Assembly (NCBI RefSeq): GCF_965208895.1
Contig: NZ_OZ242363.1
Coordinates: 744,001 to 808,000, forward strand
Origin: Poriferisodalis sp965208895
GTDB taxonomy: Bacteria > Actinomycetota > Acidimicrobiia > Acidimicrobiales > Poriferisodalaceae
Length of the DNA: 64,000 nucleotides
Reading direction: 5' to 3'
A program made the translations under genes and the position numbers. The notes below the pieces were generated by a model. The model was given only the letters and a program-made list of their open reading frames with translations, did not search any database and was not told where the DNA came from. Shown here in pieces: positions 8,910 to 17,909 of the stretch (the first letter of the stretch is position 1; each line of letters begins with the position of its first letter).

Positions 8910-9647
8910 CTAGACAGAAACGCCACGAATGGCATGAATATAGGCGTCAGTGTAGCCAGCATGGCCATCGGTAAACTCGTCGGCGGTGCCGCGGAAACAG
9001 ACTCGGCCGGCCGACAGCACGGTCACAAAGTCGAAATGCTCGAAATAGTCAGCGATCCTGTGGGTCGATAACATGAGAATCGAAAAGTTGCTGAGCTGGC
9101 TCAGAATCGCCCCGAAGTGAGCTATTTCAACAGGGTCTAGACCCGCGGTGGGCTCGTCGAGTAAAACGATGCTGGGTTCGTGTACCAAAGCCTGCGCGAG
9201 TCCCACCCGTCTGAGTTCTCCCCCTGATAACTCAGACACGTAGCGATCAGTCAGCGTCGAGAGATCAACGCGGTCAAGCACTTCGTCGGTACGTTCTCGA
9301 ATGTCCGAACGATTCATGCCTTTCAGCCAGCCTGCATACGCGACCTGCTCCTTCACTAGCATCCCAGGATACGGATAGGTGAGCTGCGGAAGCCAACCAA
9401 TGACTCTACGCAAGCGTCGACGAGTTCGCCGGTGCGTCACGTCCTCTCCATTGAAACGCACCGCGCCACCTTGGGGCGCCATTACTGACGCAGCAAGGGC
9501 AAGCATCGTCGACTTTCCGGCCCCGTTCGGACCGAGCAAGAGCGTCGCACCGGCGTCGAAATCGTAATCGAAAGAAGCAAACACCGGCGTACTCAATCCA
9601 TAGCGGAATGTCAAAGCGTCAAAACCGAGCTGGGCAGAACTATTCAC
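8910..9647 (-). CDS. ABC transporter ATP-binding protein
   Basis: A 245-residue ATPase subunit. Walker A is LLGPNGAGKST, the Q-loop is GWLPQLTYPYPG, the signature is LSGGELRRVGLAQ, Walker B is SIVLLDEPTAGLDP and the switch His is in LSTHRIADYF. The architecture is that of ABC-2 type exporters (drug, peptide or lantibiotic export). It is the first gene of a three-gene minus-strand unit with two membrane proteins. A secreted small protein is encoded just upstream on the same strand and could be cargo or an accessory factor; that link is inference. Confidence 0.92.
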   Translation of the reverse strand: MNSSAQLGFDALTFRYGLSTPVFASFDYDFDAGATLLLGPNGAGKSTMLALAASVMAPQGGAVRFNGEDVTHRRTRRRLRRVIGWLPQLTYPYPGMLVKEQVAYAGWLKGMNRSDIRERTDEVLDRVDLSTLTDRYVSELSGGELRRVGLAQALVHEPSIVLLDEPTAGLDPVEIAHFGAILSQLSNFSILMLSTHRIADYFEHFDFVTVLSAGRVCFRGTADEFTDGHAGYTDAYIHAIRGVSV

Positions 9648-9726
9648 GGACGGGCCTCAGAGCTTCAAGCAAGTACACCGGGTGCGAATACGTGCCTTGG
9701 AACTGCTTCACACTAGGGCAACTGAT

Positions 9727-10203
9727 TTAGGGGGAAATGCTGACGAAAGAACGGCTAAGATGCACTTGGGTGCCACTCCGCACTCCCATTATCTCGTCCA
9801 GCTCGGCAAAGAAGGTCCCATTGTCGTCCACACCCACCCAAGCGTGATAATCTTCGTCCTCGCAGTAGAATAGCGATTCGCCGTAGCCTTGATCAGGCCA
9901 AAGGGTAATCTGACGGCGCAACTCAAGACCTACAGTCTCGTCGTAGCTAATGTCTCCACTGTGGGTCCTGCAGTCGTACAAACTGATTTCAACATCGTAG
10001 GTGGAGACATAGTTATTCTCATCGTCCCATGTTGGAGTATCGTCACCGACGTGTCCTGAGGTCCAGAAGTCTTTGTGATTCCAGTAGTTTTCTTGGTAAC
10101 TGTCGGCACCGTCGGCACCAGCAATGCTCGGAATCGCAAGGACCGCGAGTACTATCAGAAATGCTGCCGCTATACGGACTCTTCGCGCCCTTGCTCCCCT
10201 CAC
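9727..10203 (-). CDS. Secreted small protein of unknown function
   Basis: About 158 residues from the GTG at 10203; an upstream TTG at 10242 would add 13. Basic residues ARARRVR precede a hydrophobic segment AAAFLIVLAVLAIPSIAGA, with a likely signal-peptidase site at AGA-DG. The mature part is acidic and aromatic-rich with two cysteines about 45 residues apart (YDCRTH and FYCEDE). No family is recognised. It is upstream of the ABC exporter genes on the same strand, with about 80 bases between them, and shares their lower GC content. Confidence 0.6.
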   Translation of the reverse strand: MRGARARRVRIAAAFLIVLAVLAIPSIAGADGADSYQENYWNHKDFWTSGHVGDDTPTWDDENNYVSTYDVEISLYDCRTHSGDISYDETVGLELRRQITLWPDQGYGESLFYCEDEDYHAWVGVDDNGTFFAELDEIMGVRSGTQVHLSRSFVSISP

Positions 10204-10605
10204 TCGGATGATCCACGCCGCTCGGAGTGCAAGTGACGTCAACTGCGAGTATCACATGAGTCCACGAGCTGCGCAAATGCAGATGCATGGACGACAACTC
10301 CGATCGCTCGGAGAATGAGGAAGACGCCTTGTGCGGATCTGATCCAGAGCCGACCGTGGCGGGCCGTGGGGAGAGCCTCAGGCACCATCGGCGGGACGGC
10401 GGCAGGACAGTCAGGCTGCTCTCCCAAGACTCGGATGGCGTTCCGCCCACCCGACCGGTCGGTGGACGCCAGCAGCCCGAGCACCAGACCGGCAGATCAT
10501 CTGCAAGGCGGTGAGCCCGGAACACCCAGAGTCAGACCAGGCCCGAACCGCTGACCCCAGCAGTCTGACCGAGTGTCACTGTTCGGTCAGACTTTCCCGT
10601 GATGC
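10204..10605. other. Intergenic stretch without a convincing gene
   Basis: No ORF here has credible protein features. It holds the upstream region of the secreted-protein gene and, at its right end, a perfect 11-bp inverted repeat (10562-10593). The GC content rises sharply near 10.35 kb, which marks the right edge of the AT-richer island. Confidence 0.6.
10562..10593. terminator. Perfect inverted repeat, possible bidirectional terminator
   Basis: AGTCTGACCGA (10562-10572) and TCGGTCAGACT (10583-10593) are exact complements around a 10-nt loop. A short TTT follows on the plus strand. It sits beyond the 3' end of the mycothione reductase gene (minus strand) and beside the oxygenase remnant. 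A terminator or an insertion-boundary palindrome are both possible. Confidence 0.45.
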
Positions 10606-10730
10606 GGCTGGCGCCGTCCACGGTCACGCCTGAGCGGCCGTGCCGCTACGAGGCGGTGTCGGCGCAAGACCGGCTCGAAGAGGTGATCTGGGAGATCAAC
10701 CTGATCCCCGAAGCCTGTCGCGTGGAGTAG
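10606..10730 (+). pseudogene. 3'-terminal remnant of a second IPNS-like oxygenase gene
   Basis: About 40 codons ending in TAG match the C-terminus of the oxygenase at 5881-6858. Both copies share RPCRYEAVSA, DRLEEVIWEINLIP and a final RVE. The nucleotide copies differ mostly at third positions, so this is an old paralogue, not a recent copy. No 5' part is present; the sequence is interrupted where the 6.9-10.5 kb island ends. Confidence 0.8.
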
Positions 10731-10739
10731 CGGCGTCAG

Positions 10740-12227
10740 TTACAACTCGAGCAACGCGTTCTCGATGACTTCAGTCAAGGCCGGGTGTATGTAGAACTGG
10801 TCGTGGGCCATCTGGTCGACTGTCTGGCCGAACGCCATGCCCCCGATGAGCTGCTGGATCAGCGTGGAGGCTTGGGGCCCGATGATGTGGGCGCCGAGCA
10901 GCTCGCGGGTCTCGGCGTGCGCGATCAGCTTGGCGAAGCTGGAGTGGTCTTCCATGGCCCAGCCGTAGGCGGTGTGGCCGAAGGGCTTGTTCGCCACCGT
11001 GATCGGCAGGCCCGCAGCACGGGCGTCGCGCTCGGTGAGGCCCACCGAGGCGACTTGGGGGTGGGAGAACACCGCATGGGGCACCAGGTCTTCGCGGACC
11101 GTGCGCATCGGGCCGTCTGCTTGACCTTCGGCCACCAGCAGGTTGTGGCGCAGGGCCCGTACCTGGGCGTTGGCAAGGTGCTTGAGCTGGACCTCGCTCG
11201 ACAGGTCCCCGAAGGCCCACACGCCCTGCGCAGAGGTGCGGAAGAACTCATCGGTCAGCACGCGACCCTGCTCGTCGGAGACGCCCCCGAGATCGAGCGC
11301 AAGCTGATCGCCGTTGGGAACCCGGCCCGTGGCTACCAGAAGCACATCGGCACTCACCGCTTCGGCGGCACCGCCGCGGGTGAACTCCACCGTGTAGGTG
11401 TTGCCCTGGGCGCTCGGCGTGCCATCGGCGGCATACACGAACTCGCCGCGCGCTGAGTCACCGGTCGCGGCTCCGCCGCGCACTGGGACACCGGTCGCGG
11501 CTCCGCCGCGCACGAGGGTCACCGTCGCGCCGAGGCGCAGATCGAAGTGTCGCTGCGCAGCGGCCGTGAAGGCCTGTGAGATGTCGTCATCCTCGGCCCG
11601 CAGCAGGCGCTCGCCGCGGTTGATGACCGTGACAGCGGTCCCCAGCGCGGAGAACACGTAGCCCAGCTCGCAGGCGATGTACCCGCCGCCGAGCACGATC
11701 ATCGACTCCGGCAGCGAGTCCAGCCGCATCACGGTGTCGGACGTGTGCGCCGGTACCGTGCCCAGGCCGCGGTACAGCGGCACGAACGCACGAGCGCCCG
11801 CACCGAGCACGACGTGTCGCCCCGACACCGACTCAGTGCTGCCGTCGTGCATCCGCACCACAAGACGCCGGTCGCTCACAAAACAGGCATCCCCCTCGAA
11901 CACGGTGATGTTGGAGCATTCGCGGCCCATGCGATAGTCGCGCCCGCCGCTCGCAATCGGATCGATGCGGCCGAACACGCGGTCCCGGATGGCGGGCCAA
12001 TCGGCGCCGTCGAAGGTGGCAGCGATGCCGTAGTCGCCCGCCGTCGCAATGGTGTCGGCGACGTCGGCCGCGTACACGAACATCTTCGACGGGATGCAGC
12101 CCACGTTCAGGCAGGTGCCGCCGAATGTGCCGCGCTCAACGATTGCGATCGACCAGTCGTCGAACTCGGGACCTGGGATGGAATTTGCCGAACCGGTTCC
12201 GACGATGACCAAATCGAAATCTGACAT
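10740..12227 (-). CDS. mtr: Mycothione reductase
   Basis: A flavoprotein disulfide reductase of about 495 residues that keeps mycothiol, the actinobacterial glutathione substitute, reduced using NADPH. The redox pair Cys39/Cys44 lies in GGTCLNVGCIPSKM. The NAD(P)-binding loop is VLGGGYIACELG, the FAD motif is GVWAFGDLS and the C-terminal catalytic segment is QFYIHPALTE. The family-typical YGWAMED follows the KPFGHTA block. An unusual 10-residue repeat (VRGGAATG twice) is inserted after TLVRGG; it comes from a 30-bp tandem DNA repeat at 11459-11518. The start at MSDFDL is preferred; MTAH four codons upstream is possible. Confidence 0.92.
   Translation of the reverse strand: MSDFDLVIVGTGSANSIPGPEFDDWSIAIVERGTFGGTCLNVGCIPSKMFVYAADVADTIATAGDYGIAATFDGADWPAIRDRVFGRIDPIASGGRDYRMGRECSNITVFEGDACFVSDRRLVVRMHDGSTESVSGRHVVLGAGARAFVPLYRGLGTVPAHTSDTVMRLDSLPESMIVLGGGYIACELGYVFSALGTAVTVINRGERLLRAEDDDISQAFTAAAQRHFDLRLGATVTLVRGGAATGVPVRGGAATGDSARGEFVYAADGTPSAQGNTYTVEFTRGGAAEAVSADVLLVATGRVPNGDQLALDLGGVSDEQGRVLTDEFFRTSAQGVWAFGDLSSEVQLKHLANAQVRALRHNLLVAEGQADGPMRTVREDLVPHAVFSHPQVASVGLTERDARAAGLPITVANKPFGHTAYGWAMEDHSSFAKLIAHAETRELLGAHIIGPQASTLIQQLIGGMAFGQTVDQMAHDQFYIHPALTEVIENALLEL
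11459..11518. repeat. 30-bp tandem repeat inside mtr
   Basis: CACCGGTCGCGGCTCCGCCG recurs exactly at 11459 and 11489, with a period of 30 bases and about 25 identical bases per unit. The repeat keeps the mtr frame and adds a Gly/Ala-rich decapeptide to the reductase. Confidence 0.8.
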
Positions 12228-12267
12228 GTGCGCAGTCAATCAGCGGTAGGCGTCGACTGAGCCGGCC

Positions 12268-13560
12268 CTACACCAGCGCCTGGTAGACGAGCGCCTTCAG
12301 CTCAGGCCGGATCGGGTGGACGCTGGAAGGCAGCTGCTGCGTGAGAAACACGAGCGTGAGGTCTTCGGTCGGGTCGACCCAGAACGCCGTGGAGGCAGCC
12401 CCGCCCCAGGCGAACTCGCCCTTGCTGGAGACGACCTTCGCCTTGGCCGGGTCGAGCACCACCGAGAAGCCCAGCCCGAAGCCGACACCGTCGAAGGCCG
12501 CCTCAGAGAACAGCGCACGGCCGCACTCGGTCAGGTCGGCGCCGCCCGGCAGGTGATTGCTGGCCATGAACTCGAGGGTGCGCCGGCCGATGATGCGCGC
12601 GCCGCCCAGCTCGCCGCCGTTGCACAGCATCTGGGTGAATCGGTGATAGTCGCCCATGGTCGAGACGAGCCCGCCGCCGCCGGAGAGGATCTTGGGCGGT
12701 CCCAGGTACGCCGAGGTGCGAGGGTCGTCCATCAGCGTGCGCACCAGGCCCGGATCGTCGGGGCGATACGCCGGCATCGACGGCCCCGTGTTGCCTGCAG
12801 CGGCACGGGCCGCCAGCGTCGCGGTCGTGTAGTTCGCCGCGAAGCGCTCGGCGTCGGCGGGCGGCACCTCGAAGCCCGTGTCGACCATGCCCAGCGGCCC
12901 CGTCACGTGTTCGACGAGGTAGTCGTCGAGCGACTGCCCCGAAACCAGCTCGACGATTCGCCCCAGGACGTCAGTGGAGTAGCTGTAGTTCCACTCGGTG
13001 CCCGGGTCGAACAGCAGCGGGAGCGACGCGAGCGCCTCGCAGGTCTCCTCCAGGTTGCCCGGAGCCCCCCAATTGAAGCCGTTCGCCCGGTACAGCGCGT
13101 CGACCTCGTTGGCGAAGTGGAAGTCGTACGTCAGGCCCGATGTGTGGGTCATCAGGCTGTGGACGGTGACTTCGCCCGCCGGCTCTCGGGTCTGGTATTG
13201 CATCACGTTTCCACCGGTGAAGACGCGTGCATTCGCGAAGGCCGGAATCCAGCGCGAGATCGGATCCTTGAGCTGGAAGTGGCCCTGCTCGTAGAGCTGC
13301 ATGGCGGCGACCGACACGATGGGCTTGGTCATCGAGTAGATGCGATAGATCGTGTCGGACGTGACCGGCAGCGACCGCTCACAGTCGCGATCGCCGTAGC
13401 GGTGGGTGTACGCGATCTGGCCGCCACGCGTCAGCAGCACCGACACGCCCGGAAGGCGGCCGTCGTCGACATAGCGATTCAGGTGCGTTGCGATGCGGTC
13501 CAGCCGGCTGGCGTCGAACCCCGCTTCGGCCGGTTCGACTTCCGCCTCGATCGATCCCAT
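12268..13560 (-). CDS. Serine hydrolase, class C beta-lactamase / esterase family
   Basis: About 430 residues. The catalytic SxxK tetrad is S76-M-T-K79 in YSMTKPIVS. A tyrosine motif appears in WNYSYSTDVLG and an HTSGLTY block upstream. The C-terminal SKGEFAWGGAAST segment matches the HxG/KTG-like region of the family. Members hydrolyse esters or beta-lactams; many actinobacterial ones are lactone or carboxyl esterases, and no signal peptide is obvious here. ATG 13560 is chosen because GGAGG lies six bases upstream; an upstream extension to 13677 has no such site. Confidence 0.85.
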   Translation of the reverse strand: MGSIEAEVEPAEAGFDASRLDRIATHLNRYVDDGRLPGVSVLLTRGGQIAYTHRYGDRDCERSLPVTSDTIYRIYSMTKPIVSVAAMQLYEQGHFQLKDPISRWIPAFANARVFTGGNVMQYQTREPAGEVTVHSLMTHTSGLTYDFHFANEVDALYRANGFNWGAPGNLEETCEALASLPLLFDPGTEWNYSYSTDVLGRIVELVSGQSLDDYLVEHVTGPLGMVDTGFEVPPADAERFAANYTTATLAARAAAGNTGPSMPAYRPDDPGLVRTLMDDPRTSAYLGPPKILSGGGGLVSTMGDYHRFTQMLCNGGELGGARIIGRRTLEFMASNHLPGGADLTECGRALFSEAAFDGVGFGLGFSVVLDPAKAKVVSSKGEFAWGGAASTAFWVDPTEDLTLVFLTQQLPSSVHPIRPELKALVYQALV

Positions 13561-13765
13561 CGCTGCCTCCGGAGCTGTCGTGGTGTAACTCAGCAGGCTA
13601 CGGCGCGGGTGCCCTCCGGTTGCGCCGGCACAGCTCTGCGGGCCGTCCCACGATCGCACGCCTGCCCGTCGCCACATCCAAGCTCACGGCGGCACCCGAA
13701 TCGACTGCCAGAGACAGTTTCCTAAACTACACAGAAACTACGGAAATTAGTTGAAACAAACTCTC

Positions 13766-13793
13766 TTGACACCGCGTATGCAATCGCTACTAG
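13766..13793 (+). promoter_or_regulatory. Candidate sigma70-type promoter
   Basis: A perfect -35 box TTGACA (13766-13771) is followed after 16 bases by TACTAG (13788-13793). It lies in a locally AT-rich stretch upstream of the small ORF at 13874. The -10 match is moderate. Confidence 0.4.
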
Positions 13794-13873
13794 AGTGCCG
13801 CTGACCCGTCGGACGCTTGGCCGTGCATATAGGGCCTCCGGCATCGAGTGATGCAGCGAAAGGTGAAGCGCCT

Positions 13874-14260
13874 GTGACGTCCACGCATAAATTCTGTTTG
13901 TTTATCGACGGCGCCGACTTAGCCGCCGCATCGACGGTTGAGCAACTGGGTTGCGCCGGCTACTCCCATCCGGCCGCAGCCGCCCACGACGGTGTCCAGG
14001 CGCTCGTGTTCTCGCGTCGAGCGGTGCTTCTCACCGATGCGGTGATCGCCGCGGTCACCACGGTGGAACGCATTCCCGGGCTCTGTGTGGCCAGGGAGGC
14101 CTGCAGCGGGGCCGTTGCAGTATTCGACCCGGATTCGCTGCAACTCACGACGCACTGCGCGGTCGCTGCGCCGACCGACCTCGTCGGCACCGCACCGAGA
14201 CGAGAACATCGCCGTGGGACCACGCTGAGGCACGCCGACACCCTGGACTCGGTCGACTGA
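13874..14260 (+). CDS. Hypothetical protein of about 128 residues
   Basis: The protein begins VTSTHKFCLFIDGADLA from GTG 13874, preceded by AAAGGTGAAG. The pattern FIDGADL ... LGCAGYSH ... DGVQALVFSRRA ... AVIAAVTTVERIPG resembles a small conserved domain seen beside HTH proteins (two-layer fold with a final amphipathic helix). I cannot name the family. An upstream GTG at 13817 would add 19 residues, but these look non-coding. A TTGACA promoter lies about 105 bases upstream. Confidence 0.5.
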   Translation: MTSTHKFCLFIDGADLAAASTVEQLGCAGYSHPAAAAHDGVQALVFSRRAVLLTDAVIAAVTTVERIPGLCVAREACSGAVAVFDPDSLQLTTHCAVAAPTDLVGTAPRREHRRGTTLRHADTLDSVD

Positions 14261-14401
14261 GTACCTACGCAGGCTTGCGCACCCTCGCGCCGCGGCACGT
14301 CTCGTTGCCCGCCTGTGTCCCCGGTCGCCGTTGGAGCGGGTCCACGGGGCCACCAGGTCCGGCCTCGACTGGCAGATGCTGTGCGCTCCTAGAGTCTTGC
14401 G

Positions 14402-15106
14402 GTGTGGATGTCGGCGGCGGGCGATATGGCTGACGAGCAGGTGCTCTCGCGACTGCTGATCGTCCGCCACGGCGAGTCCGTCGCTATGGCCGAAGGAGTC
14501 GTCGGCGGACCCAAGGGCTGCCGAGGTCTCACCGAGCTGGGTCGCGCCCAGGCCGCAGCGCTGCGTGACAGATTCGCCGCCGGACGTGAACCCGAGGTAC
14601 AGGTCGTGTACTCCTCGCCCCTGCCTCGGGCCCGCGAGACCACCGAGATCGTGCTGCCAGCGCTCGGTACAGACAGCGAGCGGGGCAGTCTCGAGATTCA
14701 CCTCCACGACGATCTTGAGGAGATGCGCCTGGGTCCCGCCGACGGCATGACGTGGGAGGCAGCGCGCGAGCACTTCGGGTTCATCCAGCCCATGGACCAG
14801 CCCTACACACCTGTGCTCGAGGGCGGCGAGAGCCGTGCAGGGTTTCGCCACCGGGTGGCACAGGCACTCAACGACATCGCCGCAGCTCACCCTGCCAAGA
14901 CAGTCTTCATGGGCTGCCATGGCGGCATCTCCTCGGCCGCGATGGCCATGGCATTCGGCATCGCGCCAAGTCACCGCGGCGTCGGCGTGGTCACCGCGGT
15001 GACCGCCATCACCGAGCTGGAATTGCTCGAGTGGAACGGGCGTCGCCTCTGGCAGGTGCGGCGCTTCAACGACGCGGCGCACCTTGCGGCAGTCGAAGCC
15101 GCCTGA
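14402..15106 (+). CDS. Histidine phosphatase superfamily (phosphoglycerate mutase-like) protein
   Basis: About 230 residues. The catalytic phosphohistidine motif is LLIVRHGES, followed by LTELGRAQAAALRD, PRARETTEI and the second catalytic His in MGCHGGISS. These enzymes dephosphorylate small phosphoesters; true mutase activity is unlikely without the longer mutase insert. The start is uncertain between GTG 14402, ATG 14408 and ATG 14426. It precedes the catabolic block at 15.2-19.9 kb on the same strand. Confidence 0.85.
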   Translation: MWMSAAGDMADEQVLSRLLIVRHGESVAMAEGVVGGPKGCRGLTELGRAQAAALRDRFAAGREPEVQVVYSSPLPRARETTEIVLPALGTDSERGSLEIHLHDDLEEMRLGPADGMTWEAAREHFGFIQPMDQPYTPVLEGGESRAGFRHRVAQALNDIAAAHPAKTVFMGCHGGISSAAMAMAFGIAPSHRGVGVVTAVTAITELELLEWNGRRLWQVRRFNDAAHLAAVEAA

Positions 15107-15185
15107 GGACGGAGGCGGACGCGCCGATCTGCGCAACCTCTAACTTGGCCCGTAGTCACAGAGCTTCGGGAGTCTGGAGGACCAC

Positions 15186-16232
15186 ATGCTGGTCGAACGA
15201 ATTGAAGCGAAGTGGATTGACGCGTTCTCGACGGTCTTTGAGATGTGCGGTGTCGAACCCCCGCAGACCGCAGCAATCCTGTCGGAGAGCCAGAGCAGGG
15301 CCGTCAACGTAAATCTCGCCGAGCTGGCGCTGGATCGCCTCGGCACACCGCCGATTCATATCGTTGTCCCTACGCCGCGCCAATCCGCCCCAGTGCCGGT
15401 GCGCTCGACGGGCGCGTCCGACGCGATTGCCGGCTCGACGGCGGTGATCGCCGCCCTCGGGGCCGTCGACTTTGTCGTCGACTGCACCGTGGAGGGGATG
15501 CTGCACGCGTCGGAACTCCCAGAGATCCTGGGAGAGGGCACCCGCATCCTCATGGTCTCCAACGAGCACCCCGAGGCCCTCGAGCGGCTGCGGCCGACGC
15601 CAGAACTCGAACCGAAGGTGAAGGTCGGCATCAAGAAGCTGATCGCGGCCTCCGAGATGCGCGTGAGCTCAGCCGCGGGCACCGACCTGGTCGTCGACGT
15701 GAGCGGAGCACCGTGCGGCGGCGGCTGGGGGTACACGGCCCGGCCCGGCACCATCAGCCACTGGCCGGGCGGGCTGTGCCTGGCGTTCCCGAAAGCGGGC
15801 ACGGTGAACGGCACCATCGTGATGGACCGCGGCGACATGAACCTCACGTTCAAGCGCTACATCGAGTCGCCGGTCACGCTGCACATCGACGACGACTACG
15901 TCGTCAACGTCGAAGGCGGCGGCACCGACGCCGCCCTGTTCCGCAGCTACACCGACGCCTGGGGCGACCAGGAGGCCTACGCGACCAGCCACGTGGGCTG
16001 GGGCATGAACCCCGGCGCCCGCTGGGACACGATGTCGCTGTACGACCGCAGCCAGACCAACGGCACCGAACAGCGGGCCTTCGCCGGCAACTTCCTGTAT
16101 TCGACCGGTGCCAACGAGCACGCCGGCCGTCACACACTGGGGCACTTCGATCTGCCGATGCGCAACCACAGCGTTTCTCTCGACGGGGACGCAGTGGTGA
16201 TCGACGGCGCCCTGCAAGGCGACCTGGCCTGA
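15186..16232 (+). CDS. NicX-like ring-cleaving dioxygenase (2,5-dihydroxypyridine 5,6-dioxygenase family)
   Basis: A 348-residue protein whose second half closely resembles NicX, the non-haem iron enzyme that opens 2,5-dihydroxypyridine in nicotinate degradation. Shared blocks include HWPGGLCLAFP, SHVGWGMNPGARWD, RAFAGNFLYSTG and GHFDLPMRNHS. The NicX iron ligands His265, His318 and Asp320 correspond to His in SHVGWG and the His/Asp pair in GHFDL. The start ATG 15186 follows GGAGG. The neighbours (CoA ligase, dehydrogenase, aminotransferase, Rieske oxygenase) suggest a catabolic pathway, but the rest of the known nic genes are absent, so the substrate is open. Confidence 0.8.
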   Translation: MLVERIEAKWIDAFSTVFEMCGVEPPQTAAILSESQSRAVNVNLAELALDRLGTPPIHIVVPTPRQSAPVPVRSTGASDAIAGSTAVIAALGAVDFVVDCTVEGMLHASELPEILGEGTRILMVSNEHPEALERLRPTPELEPKVKVGIKKLIAASEMRVSSAAGTDLVVDVSGAPCGGGWGYTARPGTISHWPGGLCLAFPKAGTVNGTIVMDRGDMNLTFKRYIESPVTLHIDDDYVVNVEGGGTDAALFRSYTDAWGDQEAYATSHVGWGMNPGARWDTMSLYDRSQTNGTEQRAFAGNFLYSTGANEHAGRHTLGHFDLPMRNHSVSLDGDAVVIDGALQGDLA

Positions 16233-16295
16233 GCGAGCCGACCCAACTGCCGGCCGTCCTCCCGCCCGTCAACCCCGCTGCCACCGGACAGCACC

Positions 16296-17909
16296 GTGAG
16301 CGTCCCTTCCCCGCTGAGAGCTGAGGCCCCTGACGCAGCCGTGCCTCCCGACTGCCGCCCGCTGGCGGCCGGCACTGACCTCGCAGCGCGTATCGAGCGC
16401 TGGGCAGATCATCGCCCCGACGCGGCGGCAGTCGCCTTCGAAGGCATCGAGCACTCGTACCGCGATTTCGCAGACCAGGTCGCAGCAGCAGCGGGCTGGC
16501 TGGCAGCCGCCGGCATCGGCGAGGGCGACAGGGTGGCGTGGCTCGGCCCGAACCGGCCTACTGCGCTACGGCTGATGCTCGGATGCTCCTGGCTGGGCGC
16601 CATCTATCTGCCGCTGAATTCGCGCTTGGCACCGCCCGAGCACCGCTGGATCCTCGATCACGCCGAGCCCGCCCTGCTGGCGGTCGACTCGGCGTTCGCC
16701 GAACATGGCGCGGCCGTCGACGCACCGTGCGAGCGGCGGGTGGTGCCCGACGAGCCCGACGGCTTCGCAGTTGCGGGCACTGCACCCCCTCGCCGGGGCA
16801 CGCCCGACCACGCGGTGCTGCTGGCCTATACCTCGGGCACCACCGGGCACCCCAAGGGCGCCTTGCTGGATCAAGCAGCAATGGCGGCCAATGCCGTCAA
16901 CTCGACCCATGCCCACGACCTCACCAGCACAGACCGGGTGCTCACTACCATCCCGCTGTTCCACGTCGGCGGGCTGAACATCCAGACGCTGCCTGCTGTG
17001 CTGGGAGGGGCCGCGGTGCTCATCGAGAGGGCGTTCGACGCCGGGCAGTTTCTCGACGACGTCGAACAGTGGCAACCGACATGGACGGTGCTGGTGCCCG
17101 CCGCCCTGAACGCCGTGGCAGCGCACCCGCGTTTTGCCAGCGCCGACCTCAGCTCGCTGCGCGGCATCATGACGGGGTCCTCTCCCGTGCCGATGGCCGC
17201 CACCGAGCCCTTCTTCGACCGGGGCGTGCCGGTGGGGCAGATCTACGGATCCACCGAGACGGCGCCGATCGCCGTACACCTGCGCTGCGACCAAGCGGCC
17301 GCCCATCGGGGCTCATGCGGCAAGCCCTCGACGATGTGCGAGGTGCGCATCGTCACCGATGCCGGGGCCGACGCCGCTGCGGGGGAGCGCGGCGAGCTGT
17401 GGGTACGCGGGCCGAGCGTTCTGCGGGAGTACTGGCGCGATGGGGGGGCCACGGCCGAAGCGCTGGTCGAGGGGTGGTTTCGCACCGGCGACGTGGGCCA
17501 CGCCGACGACGAGGGCTGGATCTTCATCGATGACCGCCGCAAGGACATGATCATCTCGGGGGGCGAGAACATCTATCCCGCGGAACTCGAAGAGGTGCTT
17601 GCCCGCAGCGACCTGGTATCGGAGGCAACCGTCGTGGGCGTGCCCGACGATCGTTGGGGCGAGGTGCCCGTCATCGTCGCCGCACGCCCGGCCCAAGCAT
17701 CCCGCAGCACTGGTCGCCTAGCCGATGACCCCGACGACGCTGCCGCGGCAGCCCTGCTCAGACTCTTCGACGGCAAGCTTGCGCGCTTCAAGCACCCCAA
17801 GGCCGTGTTCTGGACCGAGCAGCTCCCCCGGACCGCACTCGGCAAAGTTCGCAAGCACGAGGTGCGAGCAATGCTCGCCAGGAACCAAGGGGTCCGCCGT
17901 GCCAGATGA
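16296..17909 (+). CDS. AMP-forming acyl-CoA synthetase
   Basis: A 537-residue member of the ANL superfamily, which activates a carboxylic acid to an acyl-adenylate and then to a CoA thioester. The P-loop-like AMP motif is AYTSGTTGHPKG near residue 178, followed by IPLFHVGG, YGSTETAP, WFRTGDVGHAD and the hinge DRRKDMIISGGENIYP. The C-terminal catalytic lysine lies in LPRTALGKVRKHE. It starts with GTG 16296, 63 bases after the NicX-like gene, and overlaps the next gene by 11 bases, so the three form one unit. Substrate is unknown. Confidence 0.9.
   Translation: MSVPSPLRAEAPDAAVPPDCRPLAAGTDLAARIERWADHRPDAAAVAFEGIEHSYRDFADQVAAAAGWLAAAGIGEGDRVAWLGPNRPTALRLMLGCSWLGAIYLPLNSRLAPPEHRWILDHAEPALLAVDSAFAEHGAAVDAPCERRVVPDEPDGFAVAGTAPPRRGTPDHAVLLAYTSGTTGHPKGALLDQAAMAANAVNSTHAHDLTSTDRVLTTIPLFHVGGLNIQTLPAVLGGAAVLIERAFDAGQFLDDVEQWQPTWTVLVPAALNAVAAHPRFASADLSSLRGIMTGSSPVPMAATEPFFDRGVPVGQIYGSTETAPIAVHLRCDQAAAHRGSCGKPSTMCEVRIVTDAGADAAAGERGELWVRGPSVLREYWRDGGATAEALVEGWFRTGDVGHADDEGWIFIDDRRKDMIISGGENIYPAELEEVLARSDLVSEATVVGVPDDRWGEVPVIVAARPAQASRSTGRLADDPDDAAAAALLRLFDGKLARFKHPKAVFWTEQLPRTALGKVRKHEVRAMLARNQGVRRAR

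Noticed and set aside
10043..10525. 160-codon minus-strand frame overlapping the secreted protein
   Set aside because: It is out of frame with the signal-peptide protein, is Ser/Arg-rich, and has no domain.
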